Notes: generated by a model not told the origin, from the sequence alone. 60,749 nucleotides of DNA from CAYOWK01 sp964407665 (GCA_964407665.1 CAYOWK010000024.1:1-60749); one strand, 5' to 3'. Counted from the stretch's first letter, positions 35,549 through 45,434 are shown. Program-made: numbers and translations.

Positions 35549-36658
35549 TTAACCGGGCGCCTCAGGGGCGAGCTTGCCAGTTCGTGGACGCCAACCGCGC
35601 GAAAGGATGCCTCGGAGCGGCTTGTCCCAGAGGCGGTCGGCCAGCATCGCGAGGCTGGCCGAGAGTCCGGCGACCAGCAGGACATGGACGAACCCGTAGT
35701 GCGGCGTCCATCCGGCGATCGCCAGCCCGAGGCCAAGGGCTCCCATCACAGGCACATGCAGGATGTAGACGCCAAACGAGGTTCGCCCGAGCCATGAGCA
35801 GAATTCGGCCTGCTTTCCGGTGATCCGGGCGGTCGCGCCCAGCCAGACAACGAGCGGAGCGGCGACAATGGCGGCGAAGGCGTCGAAGGGTTGGCGCAGA
35901 CTGTCCGGCGCCGGAGCCATGATCATGGCGGCGAAAATCAGCGCCGGCAGCCACCATTGGACCTGAATCCGGGGCCAGTGGTCACGCATCTGGTAGAGAC
36001 AGACACCCGCAAAGAAGCCGAACATGACACGCGCCAGTCCGGCGTCGAAGTGCGCCCACAGCCAGCCCGGCCCCGGCAGATCATGGTTAAGGATGCTCAG
36101 GACCGCCGCCAGTCCGGCGACCGGCAACAGGACGGCGAACACCCGCGGTGTCAGGAAACGGGCCACAAGCGCGAACACGAGGTTTGCCGCAAGCTCGAAG
36201 AAGAGCGACCAGGCAGGGCCGTTCAGCGGGTAGAGGTGTCCGGTGGTCCAACCAAAAGCAGGCGGCATCGGCAGGAACAGGACGCCCGCCCCGGCGACCA
36301 TTGCGATCTCGCTCCAGGGCATGCCGATCCAGCCCGCTGCGCGCTGCGCCGCCACCGCCGCCAGGCCGATCAGCAGTCCCAGAATATACAGGGGGTAAAG
36401 CCGGATGAGCCGCATCCGCATGAAGGATATTGGAGCCAGACCCTCCACGAGCACCCGGCCATAGGCGTGCGCCAGCACATAGCCGGACAGCACAAAAAAG
36501 AAGTCGACCGCGAGATACCTCCCCGGCGTCAGCGCCGCCAGCGTGACGCTGGGAACATGGTCGAGAATGACCGCAAAGGCCGCAAGCCCGCGCAGCCCGT
36601 CCAGCAGATGAAAACGGTCCGTCGTGGACGAATGAGGTGCAGGCGCTGCCTCTGACAT
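35549..36658 (-). CDS. Acyltransferase 3 family membrane protein
   Basis: A 369-residue protein with about ten transmembrane helices and the family opening FHLLDGLRGLAAFAVILDHV (catalytic His) with FFFVLSGYVLAHAYGR and MRLIRLYPLY. It O-acylates extracellular polysaccharide or lipid. It starts at ATG 36658; the 18 residues upstream are not family-like. Same strand as the deacetylase, 60-base gap. Confidence 0.9.
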   Translation of the reverse strand: MSEAAPAPHSSTTDRFHLLDGLRGLAAFAVILDHVPSVTLAALTPGRYLAVDFFFVLSGYVLAHAYGRVLVEGLAPISFMRMRLIRLYPLYILGLLIGLAAVAAQRAAGWIGMPWSEIAMVAGAGVLFLPMPPAFGWTTGHLYPLNGPAWSLFFELAANLVFALVARFLTPRVFAVLLPVAGLAAVLSILNHDLPGPGWLWAHFDAGLARVMFGFFAGVCLYQMRDHWPRIQVQWWLPALIFAAMIMAPAPDSLRQPFDAFAAIVAAPLVVWLGATARITGKQAEFCSWLGRTSFGVYILHVPVMGALGLGLAIAGWTPHYGFVHVLLVAGLSASLAMLADRLWDKPLRGILSRGWRPRTGKLAPEAPG

Positions 36659-36777
36659 GCCCCGGACATGCACGCTGCCTGCCACGCAGCCGCACGAATG
36701 GGGCGAACACACTGTACAATCGTCGCCAAGCCCGGCGACATGGGGGCCTGAACGATCCGGCGAAGGGGCGCCTGTCC

Positions 36778-37311
36778 ATGATATTCACGACTACGCCCGT
36801 TGCTGGCGCATTGATTGTCGAACAGACCCCGATATCCGACGATCGTGGCTGGTTCGCCCGCGCCTGGTGCCAGCGGGAGTTTGCAGAGGCCGGTTTCTCG
36901 GGCGGTTTCGTCCAGGCGAACATGTCCGGCAACCTGAAGGCAGGCACCCTGCGCGGCCTGCACTATCAGACTGCCGACGCCCCCGAGGCCAAGCTGATCC
37001 GCTGTATTGCCGGATCAATCTACGACGTGGTGGTCGACATGCGGCCCGAAAGCCCGACCTATCGCAACTGGTTCGGCGTCGAACTCACCGCCGGGAACAG
37101 AAAGGCCGTGCTCGTGCCGCCTGTCTGCGCGCACGGCTACATGGCGCTGACCGATGACGCAGAGGCCTTCTACATGGTCAGCGCCTTCTACACGCCCGGC
37201 TCCGAGCGCGGCGTTCACTGGAACGATCCCGCGATCGGCGTCACGTGGCCGATGAAGCCTACTGTGATCTCCGCCAAGGACCGCGATCTGCCGCTTCTGG
37301 CCCCGGTCTGA
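36778..37311 (+). CDS. rfbC: dTDP-4-dehydrorhamnose 3,5-epimerase-like protein
   Basis: A 177-residue cupin-fold epimerase with DDRGWFARAW, the hallmark GTLRGLHYQ (catalytic H62), VVVDMRPESPTYRNW and VPPVCAHGYMALTDDAEAFY. rfbA, rfbB and rfbD are not in the window, so the substrate may be a CDP- or dTDP-4-keto sugar made by enzymes encoded elsewhere. AGGGG lies 10 bases before ATG 36778. Confidence 0.88.
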   Translation: MIFTTTPVAGALIVEQTPISDDRGWFARAWCQREFAEAGFSGGFVQANMSGNLKAGTLRGLHYQTADAPEAKLIRCIAGSIYDVVVDMRPESPTYRNWFGVELTAGNRKAVLVPPVCAHGYMALTDDAEAFYMVSAFYTPGSERGVHWNDPAIGVTWPMKPTVISAKDRDLPLLAPV

Positions 37312-37570
37312 TCGCGTCTCCCGGGCGACACGCTCGCCGGGATTCGCGCGTATGGCGAAGCCTGCGCGACTATCGCGCAACACGGCGCCTTCGGTGGGCG
37401 CGCTGGAGGCCGAATCTGCAATCTCGACCTCCTTTGTGACGTGTCTTCGGTAGCTTACCGCGCAATCCTGGATGTAAGGATTTGCCGAAGCTGGCTGGAG
37501 TCTCAGCGGCGGCGACAGGCGCGCGTGCGCGTCTTCTTGAGCCAGCCGCCAGTCAGTGCCGGGGACACTC

Positions 37571-38860
37571 ATGCTGATCGTTGATCGCGCCCTCGCCCGC
37601 CGGGCAGAAGAAAAGCGGCCCGTCCTGGTCGGCCTGTTTGGCGCCGGATTCATGGCGCGCGGCATCGTCAATCAGGTGATGCGCTACACGCCCGGCATGC
37701 GCATCGCCGTTATCTGCAACCGCACCGTCTCCGCAGCCATCGAGGCCTACACCATCGCCGGCGTCCCCGCCGAGATGATCGTTGAGTGCGCGACTTCCGG
37801 CCAGATCAACGACGCTGTTCGGTCTGGCAAGGTCGCCGTCACCGCTGATATTGCGGCGATGACCGGGGCCGACCTCGAAGTCGTCATCGAGGCCACCGGT
37901 CATGTCGAATACGGCGCGCACGCCATCACCACCGCAATTGCTTCAGGCAAATCCATCGTTTCGATGAACGTGGAGCTGGACGCTACCGTTGGCGGCGCCC
38001 TCAAGGCCCGGGCCGACAAGGCCGGCGTGATCCTCTCCGGCTGCGACGGCGACCAGCCCGGCGTTCAGATGAACCTGCTGCGCTATGTCGAGACCCTGGG
38101 CCTCAAGCCCCTGCTCTGCGGCAACATCAAGGGCCTGCAGGACCGATACCGCAACCCTACGACACAGGCGGCCTTCGCGAAGCAGTGGGGCCAGACCCCC
38201 TCAATGGTGACGTCATTTGCCGACGGCACAAAGATCTCGATGGAACAGGCCATCGTCGCCAACGCCACCGGAATGAAGGTCGCCCAGCGCGGCATGATTG
38301 GCCACGAATTCCGCGGCCATGTCGATCAGATGACCGGCATGTACGATCTTGATCAGATGCGCAGCCTTGGCGGCATCGTGGAGTATGTCGTGGGCGGTCT
38401 GCCGAGCCCCGGAGTCTACGTCTTCGCGGAAGCGCAGGACAAGCTGCAGGCCCACTATCTCAACTACGGCAAGCTCGGCGAAGGCCCGGTCTACTCGTTC
38501 TATGTTCCCTGGCACCTCACCGCGCTGGAGGTGCACATCTCGGCGGCCCGCGTCGCCCTGTTTGGCGACAACGTCATCGAGACGCGCGGCCCCACCAGTG
38601 TCGAGTGCATAACGCTCGCCAAGATCGACTCGAAGGCCGGCGAAACGGTGGACGGCCTTGGCCACTACATGACGTACGGCCAGTGCGAGAACTACGAGAT
38701 CGCCAAGGCGGAGAACCTCCTTCCCATGGGGCTCGCCGAAGGCTGCCGCCTGAAGCGCGACGTGAAAAAGGACCAGGCACTGACCTGGGACGATGTCGAG
38801 CCCCCGGCGGACAGTCTCGCCCACCGGCTGCGGGCCGAACAGGAACAGATATTCGGATGA
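37571..38860 (+). CDS. SAF-domain NAD(P)-dependent oxidoreductase (homoserine-dehydrogenase-like)
   Basis: A 429-residue protein. A Rossmann N-terminus (VGLFGAGFMARGI, about 22-34), a homoserine-dehydrogenase-like middle (IEATGHVEYGAHAIT, NVELDATVGGAL) and a C-terminal SAF-type region (AENLLPMGLAEGCRLKRDV). Such proteins recur in O-antigen clusters beside nucleotide-sugar genes; the exact reaction is not established to my knowledge. ATG 37571 has GGGGAC upstream. ATGA overlap with the next gene. Confidence 0.78.
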   Translation: MLIVDRALARRAEEKRPVLVGLFGAGFMARGIVNQVMRYTPGMRIAVICNRTVSAAIEAYTIAGVPAEMIVECATSGQINDAVRSGKVAVTADIAAMTGADLEVVIEATGHVEYGAHAITTAIASGKSIVSMNVELDATVGGALKARADKAGVILSGCDGDQPGVQMNLLRYVETLGLKPLLCGNIKGLQDRYRNPTTQAAFAKQWGQTPSMVTSFADGTKISMEQAIVANATGMKVAQRGMIGHEFRGHVDQMTGMYDLDQMRSLGGIVEYVVGGLPSPGVYVFAEAQDKLQAHYLNYGKLGEGPVYSFYVPWHLTALEVHISAARVALFGDNVIETRGPTSVECITLAKIDSKAGETVDGLGHYMTYGQCENYEIAKAENLLPMGLAEGCRLKRDVKKDQALTWDDVEPPADSLAHRLRAEQEQIFG

Positions 38861-39975
38861 GCGCGATGAAGACCGCCGAAGTCATAGTCACCGAAGACCT
38901 CGCAGATATCGGCGAGCGCCTCTCCGCAGAATTCAGCCAGATGTCCGGCCGCAAGCTGCTGATCGTCGGCGGCGCTGGTTTCCTCGGCTACTACCTCGTG
39001 CAGGCGCCGCTGGCCTGGAACAGGACTGGCAAGGGCAAGCCCATCGAGGTCACCGTCTACGACAACTGGATACGCGGCACGCCGGACTGGCTGAAGTCCC
39101 TGTCGGACGATCCGCATCTGACGCTGGTGACACACGACATCACCAACCCGATGCCGGCCGACGCGCCGGACTTCGACTACATCATCCACGCCGCTTCGAT
39201 CGCCTCGCCCATCTTCTATCGGAAGTATCCGATCGAGACGATGGATGCGAACGTCAACGGACTTCGCTACCTGCTCGAGTACGCGCTGAACAAGAAGAAG
39301 GCCGGGAAGCCGCTATCGGGCTTCCTGTTCTACTCCACCTCGGAAATCTATGGCGACCCCACGCCCGAAAACATCCCGACGCCGGAGACCTATCGCGGCA
39401 ACGTATCCTGCACAGGTCCGCGCGCCTGCTACGACGAGAGCAAGCGCTATGGCGAAACGCTGTGCGTGAACTTCGCCCAGCAGCATGGGCTGCACATCAC
39501 CATCGCGCGGCCCTTCAACAACTATGGCCCCGGTCTCAAGATCTCAGACCGGCGCGTACTGCCCGACTTCGCGCGTGACGTCTTCTCCGGCCGCGACATC
39601 GTCATGCTGTCGGACGGCGCCCCCACCCGCACCTTCTGCTACATCGCCGACGCCATCGTCGGCTATTTCAAGGTGCTGGTGATCGGCAAGTCCGGCGAGA
39701 GCTACAACATCGGCACCGACGCCGCCGAAGTCTCGATGGCCCGGCTGGCTGAGGAGGTGGTCGCGATCACCGCCCGGAACTGGGGCTACACGGGCAAGGT
39801 CGTCCGCCAGGTGTCGTCAGACAAGGAATACCTGACCGACAACCCCAACCGGCGCTGCCCGGTCATCGACAAGGCCCGCACCCAGCTGGGCTACGAACCC
39901 AAGGTGCATTTCGAGGAAGGGCTTGAACGCTCCCTCATCTGGTATTCCGGCAACCGCGAAGCGGAGGATGCATGA
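38857..39975 (+). CDS. NAD-dependent epimerase/dehydratase, UDP-glucuronate decarboxylase-like
   Basis: A 372-residue extended SDR: GGAGFLG at 38-44, YSTSEIYGDP, Y192-x-x-x-K196 (CYDESKRYGE) and ARPFNNYGPG. The CYDESKR and NYGPG elements fit UDP-xylose synthase, consistent with the UDP-glucose dehydrogenase that follows. The first 30 residues are an extra extension. Coupled by ATGA overlaps on both sides. Confidence 0.85.
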   Translation: MSAMKTAEVIVTEDLADIGERLSAEFSQMSGRKLLIVGGAGFLGYYLVQAPLAWNRTGKGKPIEVTVYDNWIRGTPDWLKSLSDDPHLTLVTHDITNPMPADAPDFDYIIHAASIASPIFYRKYPIETMDANVNGLRYLLEYALNKKKAGKPLSGFLFYSTSEIYGDPTPENIPTPETYRGNVSCTGPRACYDESKRYGETLCVNFAQQHGLHITIARPFNNYGPGLKISDRRVLPDFARDVFSGRDIVMLSDGAPTRTFCYIADAIVGYFKVLVIGKSGESYNIGTDAAEVSMARLAEEVVAITARNWGYTGKVVRQVSSDKEYLTDNPNRRCPVIDKARTQLGYEPKVHFEEGLERSLIWYSGNREAEDA

Positions 39976-41309
39976 TGAAGGTTTCCGTTATCGGCACAGG
40001 CTATGTGGGCCTCGTGTCCGGCGCCTGTCTCGCCCATCTCGGCCATAGCGTGGTCTGCGTCGACGTCGACCCGCGCAAGGTCGACATGATCACCAACAGG
40101 AACCCGCCGATCTACGAGAAGGGCCTGCAGGAGCTGCTGGACGCCAACGTCCCGGCGCGCCTCACTGCCACGACGGACCTTCGCAAGGCCGTCCTGGAAA
40201 GTGATCTGTCGCTGATCGCCGTCGGCACCCCGTTCGATGGCCAGTTCATTGATCTCAAGTATATCCGACAGGTCGCGCAGGAGATCGGCGAAGCTTTGCG
40301 GGACAAGCCTTCGTATCACATGGTCGTGGTGAAGAGCACGGTCGTTCCAGGTACGACGACCGATGTCGTGCTGCCGATCCTGGAGGCTGCGTCCGGCAAG
40401 ACCGCGGGCGTTGATTTCGGCGTTGGCATGAACCCGGAATTCCTGCGTGAAGGCGAGGCCATCGATGACTTCATGGTTCCCGACCGCATTGTGCTGGGCG
40501 GCATCGACAAGCGCTCCATCGACACGCTGGGCGAGCTCTACGCGGTCTTCGACAAGACCGACATCGTGCGCACCGATCCGCGCACGGCGGAAATGATCAA
40601 GTACACCGCCAACTCGCTGCTTGCGACGCTGATCTCATTCTCGAACGAAATCGCAAACCTCTGCGCAGCGCAGAAGGTTGACGTGGCCGAGACCATGCGC
40701 GGCGTGCATCTGGATCGCCGCTTCTCGCCCATCCTGAAGGACGGCTCGCGCGTAACCCCGGGCTTTGTCTCCTACGTCTGGCCCGGCGCGGGCTTTGGCG
40801 GCTCGTGCTTCCCGAAGGATGTAAAGGCGCTCGTGGCGCATGGCGAAAATGGCGACGTGCCGATGCAGCTGCTGCGCTCCGTCATCGAGGTGAACGCCCG
40901 CCAGCCGCAGAAAATGATCGACATGCTCGAGCGAGGGGTCGGCGATGTGAAGGGCATGCACATCACGGTTCTGGGTGTAGCCTTCAAGCCCGGCACCGAC
41001 GACATCCGCGAGAGCCCCTCCCTGCCAGTCATCCAGGCGCTGGCGGACAAGGGCGCTATCGTGACCGCGTTCGACCCCATCGCGCGGAAGGAAGCCGAAC
41101 ACGTGCTCGGCTCGGCCGCAACGTTCCGGGATACGCTGCCAGAAGCGATCAATGGCTCGAAGGCCATCCTCCTGATGACGGCCTGGCCCGAATTCAGGAG
41201 CCTGCCTGACCTGCTGGCGGCGCGCGGCGCCGATGCGCCGCTACTGATCGATGGCCGCCGCATGCTCGATAAGGCCAGCGTGCCAAACTATGCCGGGATC
41301 GGGCTGTAG
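39972..41309 (+). CDS. ugd: UDP-glucose 6-dehydrogenase
   Basis: A 445-residue UDP-glucose/GDP-mannose dehydrogenase: VIGTGYVGLVSGACLA (N-terminal Rossmann), PEFLREGEAI, the catalytic cysteine C278 in GFGGSCFPKDV, and a C-terminal UDP-binding domain (GVAFKPGTDDIRESPSL). It oxidises UDP-glucose to UDP-glucuronate, the substrate of the UXS-like neighbour. GDP-mannose dehydrogenase is less likely given the neighbour. Confidence 0.9.
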   Translation: MMKVSVIGTGYVGLVSGACLAHLGHSVVCVDVDPRKVDMITNRNPPIYEKGLQELLDANVPARLTATTDLRKAVLESDLSLIAVGTPFDGQFIDLKYIRQVAQEIGEALRDKPSYHMVVVKSTVVPGTTTDVVLPILEAASGKTAGVDFGVGMNPEFLREGEAIDDFMVPDRIVLGGIDKRSIDTLGELYAVFDKTDIVRTDPRTAEMIKYTANSLLATLISFSNEIANLCAAQKVDVAETMRGVHLDRRFSPILKDGSRVTPGFVSYVWPGAGFGGSCFPKDVKALVAHGENGDVPMQLLRSVIEVNARQPQKMIDMLERGVGDVKGMHITVLGVAFKPGTDDIRESPSLPVIQALADKGAIVTAFDPIARKEAEHVLGSAATFRDTLPEAINGSKAILLMTAWPEFRSLPDLLAARGADAPLLIDGRRMLDKASVPNYAGIGL

Positions 41310-41328
41310 CGGCGCCGGGGGACACACG

Positions 41329-42102
41329 ATGAAAGCCGTACTGTTTGCGGGCGGACTTGGTACGCGGCTCAGCGAGGAGACCGCCGTCCGGCCGAAGCCA
41401 ATGGTGGAGATCGGCGGTCAGCCGATCCTCTGGCACATCATGAAGTCCTATGCGGCTCACGGCATAACCGAGTTCGTCGTGCTCGGCGGCTACAAGGTCG
41501 AGTTCATCAAGCAGTTCTTCCTGAGCTACTTCATGAACGCGAACGACTTCACCGTGGATCTTCAGACGGGGTCGGTCACGGTCATCCCCGGGCAGACGCG
41601 CCCCTGGAAGGTGACGGTTCTCGATACGGGCTACGAGACGATGACAGGCGGCCGTCTGAAGCGTGCCCGTGAGGTCATTGGCAACGAAACATTCTGCCTC
41701 ACCTACGGCGATGGCGTCTCGGATATCGACATTTCGGCGCTTGTCGCCTTTCACAGGGCGCAGAAGACGATGGCGACCGTCACCGCCGTCTCCCCGGCCG
41801 GCCGCTTCGGTGTTCTGTCCTTCGATCCGGGCGGCACGAAGATCGATGCGTTCCGCGAAAAGGACAGCGCCGACGTCGGGCTGATCAATGGCGGATACTT
41901 TGTCTGCGAACCGCAGGTGTTCGATCTGATCGAAGGCGACAGCACAGTGTGGGAGCAGGAGCCCATGAACGAGCTCGTCCGCATGGGGCAGCTATCGGCC
42001 TACAAACATCACGGCTTCTGGCAGCCAATGGACACCATCCGCGACAAGGCTCTGCTCGAAGGCCTCTGGGCGAAGGGCCAGGCGCCGTGGTGGCAACCGT
42101 GA
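41329..42102 (+). CDS. rfbF: Glucose-1-phosphate cytidylyltransferase
   Basis: A 257-residue nucleotidyltransferase with MKAVLFAGGLGTRLSEET and RPKPMVEIGGQPILWHIMK (signature), FCLTYGDGVSDIDI and a C-terminal FWQPMDTIRDK. It makes CDP-glucose from CTP and glucose-1-phosphate. CDP-glucose 4,6-dehydratase (rfbG), the usual partner, is not in the window. It is 19 bases after ugd. Confidence 0.93.
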   Translation: MKAVLFAGGLGTRLSEETAVRPKPMVEIGGQPILWHIMKSYAAHGITEFVVLGGYKVEFIKQFFLSYFMNANDFTVDLQTGSVTVIPGQTRPWKVTVLDTGYETMTGGRLKRAREVIGNETFCLTYGDGVSDIDISALVAFHRAQKTMATVTAVSPAGRFGVLSFDPGGTKIDAFREKDSADVGLINGGYFVCEPQVFDLIEGDSTVWEQEPMNELVRMGQLSAYKHHGFWQPMDTIRDKALLEGLWAKGQAPWWQP

Positions 42103-42293
42103 ACTCGCTCCTGGCGGGAGTTTCTGCGATTCGGGCGTCCGTTTGTGCGTATGGGGTAGGCGGAGCCTGAATTGTATCTCAGCATTGAAGTCTCTCGCCC
42201 GGCTCAAACCATTGACCGGTGGACCTTTGATAGCTGGACTGACACAATCACGTGTTGGCGGTGGGGGCTTCAACGGATCGGGGGACGAACGCC

Positions 42294-43382
42294 ATGCCTT
42301 TTCGAAAAGACCCCGGTCGAAAAGACTGGCCGCTCGTGGCGGTGGTTACGCCCGTGTACAATGGCCGCGCGATCATGGAGCGCACGCTTCGCTCCGTTCA
42401 GAACCAGACCTACCCGAACCTCGTCCACGTCATTCTCGACAACGCCAGTGATGACGAGACGCCTCAGCTGATACGTTCGATGATGAATGGGCGGGTGCCC
42501 GTTCTGACCCGGCGGAATGAAACTGTTCTCAACCAGATAGCAAACTGGAACGCCGCAATGGCGATGGCGCCTGCGGACGCGAAGTACGTCAAGCTGCTGC
42601 CGGCCGACGACCTGATGCGGTCAGACTGCATCGAGAAGATGGTTGATCTTGCAGAGTCTGATCCCGAGATTGATTTTGTCCACGCGATCGATGTGTTCAA
42701 CGACGTCACCAAGCCGCACGGTCTCGACCCTCGTCAGCAGATCTATGACGGTCCGGACTACGCGCGGCGCTGCCTGCGTGGCGAAGTCACCTGGGTGTCG
42801 GCCGCGCATGTCTTCTTTCGCGCAACCCCGGAACGTCTGCGTGACCCGTATTCGCCGGACGGCTACTCGATTTTCGACAAGGCCTTCATCTTCCGCGCTT
42901 TGCTCAACCGGAAAATGGGGTTCATCTTTGAGCCTCTGCTGTTCACCCGGTACGACGATGCAACCGTGACCTCGAAATCCGGGGGGTACCGCCCATCGAT
43001 GTTCTCCAGCTACGCCCTCCTGCTCCGCCACGGTCCCTCCTTGTTCGAGCGTAAGGAATTTGAGCGCCTCCGCCGCATCGAGTATGCCAAGGTGTTGAGA
43101 CACATGCTGGCCTGGCGGTACTCCGGCCACTCCGCCGCGACCAAGAAGGCGCTGCAAGGACTGGCGGCGGAAGGATACCGGCCGAATCTGATCGACTACG
43201 TGCGCGCAGTCTTGGCTTGGCCGGGATACAAGCTCGCACGGATGAGTCAGCAACGCAGACAGGCGGAACTGGAAAATCCAGCCTCTGTTCCGGAAAGCGA
43301 ATTTTTGCGGAGTTCCGACTATCTGATTGTCAGAACGTCTCAGCCCCGGACCTGGCGCACCCGACACGATTCGAACGTGTGA
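42294..43382 (+). CDS. Family 2 glycosyltransferase, 3' end inside tRNA-Arg
   Basis: A 362-residue protein with GT2 motifs VVTPVYNGRAIMERTL, ILDNASDDET and LPADDLM (DxD-like). The second half is helical and basic. GGGGGAC precedes ATG 42294. The last ten codons (tail PRTWRTRHDSNV) read antisense through the 3' end of the tRNA-Arg gene, so the natural C-terminus may have been replaced by insertion next to the tRNA. Confidence 0.85.
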   Translation: MPFRKDPGRKDWPLVAVVTPVYNGRAIMERTLRSVQNQTYPNLVHVILDNASDDETPQLIRSMMNGRVPVLTRRNETVLNQIANWNAAMAMAPADAKYVKLLPADDLMRSDCIEKMVDLAESDPEIDFVHAIDVFNDVTKPHGLDPRQQIYDGPDYARRCLRGEVTWVSAAHVFFRATPERLRDPYSPDGYSIFDKAFIFRALLNRKMGFIFEPLLFTRYDDATVTSKSGGYRPSMFSSYALLLRHGPSLFERKEFERLRRIEYAKVLRHMLAWRYSGHSAATKKALQGLAAEGYRPNLIDYVRAVLAWPGYKLARMSQQRRQAELENPASVPESEFLRSSDYLIVRTSQPRTWRTRHDSNV

Positions 43383-43429
43383 CCTTTGCCTTCGGAGGGC
43401 AACGCTCTATCCAGCTGAGCTACGGGTGC
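43353..43429 (-). tRNA. tRNA-Arg (anticodon CCG)
   Basis: A 77-nt cloverleaf on the minus strand: acceptor GCACCCG/CGGGTGC, D stem GCTC/GAGC, anticodon stem TTGCC/GGCAA with loop CTCCGAA (anticodon CCG, reads CGG), T stem ACACG/CGTGT, discriminator G and encoded CCA. Confidence 0.97.
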
Positions 43430-43622
43430 ATCGGGCGCTGTCAGGTCTTCTGGAGCGCCAGTCGTCTAGAACGCGGGGACACTACTCAAACCCGGTCCGA
43501 ACGCAAGCCGGACATTTGCGGCTTTGGCCCAGGAGCCGTCATAGTCGCGTCACGTCCGAATCGGTGGGATAGAGGACGCGGAGCCAGACCCCGAACGCTG
43601 GCCAGTATCGGAATGGACCTCC

Positions 43623-44537
43623 ATGCATCGCGCAGCCTCACTTCTGACATCGGCCGTATGCCTGCTGGTCTCGGCCTGCGGCCAGCCAGAACAGACACCC
43701 GTATCGGCGCCCGCGCCGGTCGCCAGCGTGACTGCTCCGGCGATGTGGCGGGTAACGGACGCCGATACGAACCTTTATCTGTTCGGAACCGTTCACGTTC
43801 TGCCCCAGGCCACGCAATGGCGCACGCCTGCGGTCGACGCAGCCATGGCCGGATCCAAGGCCGTCTATTTCGAAACCGATGTCGAGCCTGACCCGGGAGC
43901 GATGATGGCGCTGGTGATGCAACTCGGCATGTATCCGCCGGGGCAAAAGCTGACGGACAAGCTGAGCCCTGATCAGATCGCAACCCTGAGCGCGGCCTGC
44001 GAGAAGCTGGGCATTCCCGTCTCCCAGATAGAGCCCATGCGCCCCTGGCTGGCCGCAACCCTGATCAGCGAACGCCTGATCACCTCCTCGGGATACGACC
44101 CGTCGTCGGGCGTGGAGCGGACGCTGCAGCCCCTGGCGGCGGCCGCCGGCAAGGAGATCCGCAAGCTGGAGACCGTCGAGGAGCAGCTCCGCATATTCGC
44201 CGACCTGCCGGAAGCAGATCAGGTCAACTACCTAATCGAGGGCCTCAAGGAGATCGATACCGAGACCACGCTGCTCAAGGAGCTGGTGGACGCCTGGGCC
44301 GGCGGCGATGTCGCCACGATCCAGCGGATCATGATCGACCAGGAACTCGCGCAGACGCCGGCGATCTACGAGGCGCTGCTGCTCAACCGCAACCGGAAGT
44401 GGGCGGAGCAACTGACGCGCGTCATGAACGAGGAGACGGGCGACATCTTCGTGGCCGTCGGCGCTGGCCATCTCGTGGGCAAGGACAGCGTTGAGACCCT
44501 TTTAGAGGCGGATTTCAAGGTCGAGCGCGTTCAGTAG
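43623..44537 (+). CDS. TraB/GumN family lipoprotein
   Basis: A 304-residue protein with lipoprotein signal (LLVSAC19) and the GumN/TraB (Tiki-like) fold: WRVTDADTNLYLFGTVHVLP (first GxxH), YFETDVEP, a helical middle and FVAVGAGHLVGKDSV (second GxxH). The paired GxxH motifs and Glu suggest a metal-dependent hydrolase; bacterial substrates are unknown. Confidence 0.88.
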   Translation: MHRAASLLTSAVCLLVSACGQPEQTPVSAPAPVASVTAPAMWRVTDADTNLYLFGTVHVLPQATQWRTPAVDAAMAGSKAVYFETDVEPDPGAMMALVMQLGMYPPGQKLTDKLSPDQIATLSAACEKLGIPVSQIEPMRPWLAATLISERLITSSGYDPSSGVERTLQPLAAAAGKEIRKLETVEEQLRIFADLPEADQVNYLIEGLKEIDTETTLLKELVDAWAGGDVATIQRIMIDQELAQTPAIYEALLLNRNRKWAEQLTRVMNEETGDIFVAVGAGHLVGKDSVETLLEADFKVERVQ

Positions 44538-44600
44538 GCCACGGTGACCTGATAGGTTAGCGGATGGCGCAGCGGTCAACCTCCCGGGGCCAACCGGAGC

Positions 44601-45434
44601 CTAGCGCGGATCGTAAGAAATCTTGCCGCGATCCTTCTGCTTGAAGAACGCGAGATCCTTCGGGCTGTAGTCGTCGGGCTGGCTGGCGGAAAAGTCTGCG
44701 GGGCTGATGACGGCCGCGCCTGGAACTTTTGAGAGTACCTGCTGGATGAGGTATCCTGCGCCGCCGGCTATGATGACGCCGCCGCTGGTCACGCTCACCT
44801 TCCCGCTCCTGTCGATGGTCAGGAAGGCGCCGTCCGAGGCCACCAGGTTTCCGGCGGAAAATCCATTGGCGATGACGATTGCCTTGATCTCCTGGCCTGC
44901 CGTGTAGGACTTCAGGGTCTCAGGCCCTACCTTTGCGGATCGCGTAACGATGGCCGGGTAGAATTCGGCGCCTTGGTACCAGCGACAGGTCTCGCCGATC
45001 AGCGGGGTTCCAGCCGCGAGGCCCCCGTCCTTGCGATAGGGGCAGTACTTCTCCTCGCTGTACATGTCCCCCGAGGAGCCGATTGCCCAGAACGCCCCTT
45101 TTGACCATGTCGAAATGGCGCAACGCTCGGTGTAGAGGCTGGCGCGCTTCGAGTCCCAGCGGGCCTGAAGGCAATCCTTGCCGCGCATGATCTTCTGCCA
45201 GCTGACATGCTGAGCGATATCGTTGAATGTCTCCATGTGGAATTCCTGCGGAGCTTTCTGCGCGCAGGAGGCCAAATGAAGCTGACCGGTGGCGCTCTCG
45301 CTTTCCGCGCAGAAGCCAGGAACCTGATAGGACGCCAGCGCCGTCTGCCCCTTGAGGGTTTCGGCTATCGCGGGGGTCGCACACAAGACAATGCAGCCAG
45401 CGACGAATGCGGCTGCGATCGACTGGAATCTCAT
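44601..45434 (-). CDS. Secreted protein, unknown function
   Basis: A 277-residue protein with a signal peptide (cleavage likely after ATPAIA24). The mature part has at least seven cysteines in the first 150 residues (FCAES, ASCAQ, DCLQA, RCAIS, YCPYR, TCRWY), suggesting disulfides. A Gly-rich hydrophobic patch (GGVIIAGGAGYLI) lies near residue 225. The Cys/Trp pattern with QKIMRGKDCLQARW hints at a trefoil lectin fold, weakly. It lies just outside the integrated element. Confidence 0.65.
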   Translation of the reverse strand: MRFQSIAAAFVAGCIVLCATPAIAETLKGQTALASYQVPGFCAESESATGQLHLASCAQKAPQEFHMETFNDIAQHVSWQKIMRGKDCLQARWDSKRASLYTERCAISTWSKGAFWAIGSSGDMYSEEKYCPYRKDGGLAAGTPLIGETCRWYQGAEFYPAIVTRSAKVGPETLKSYTAGQEIKAIVIANGFSAGNLVASDGAFLTIDRSGKVSVTSGGVIIAGGAGYLIQQVLSKVPGAAVISPADFSASQPDDYSPKDLAFFKQKDRGKISYDPR

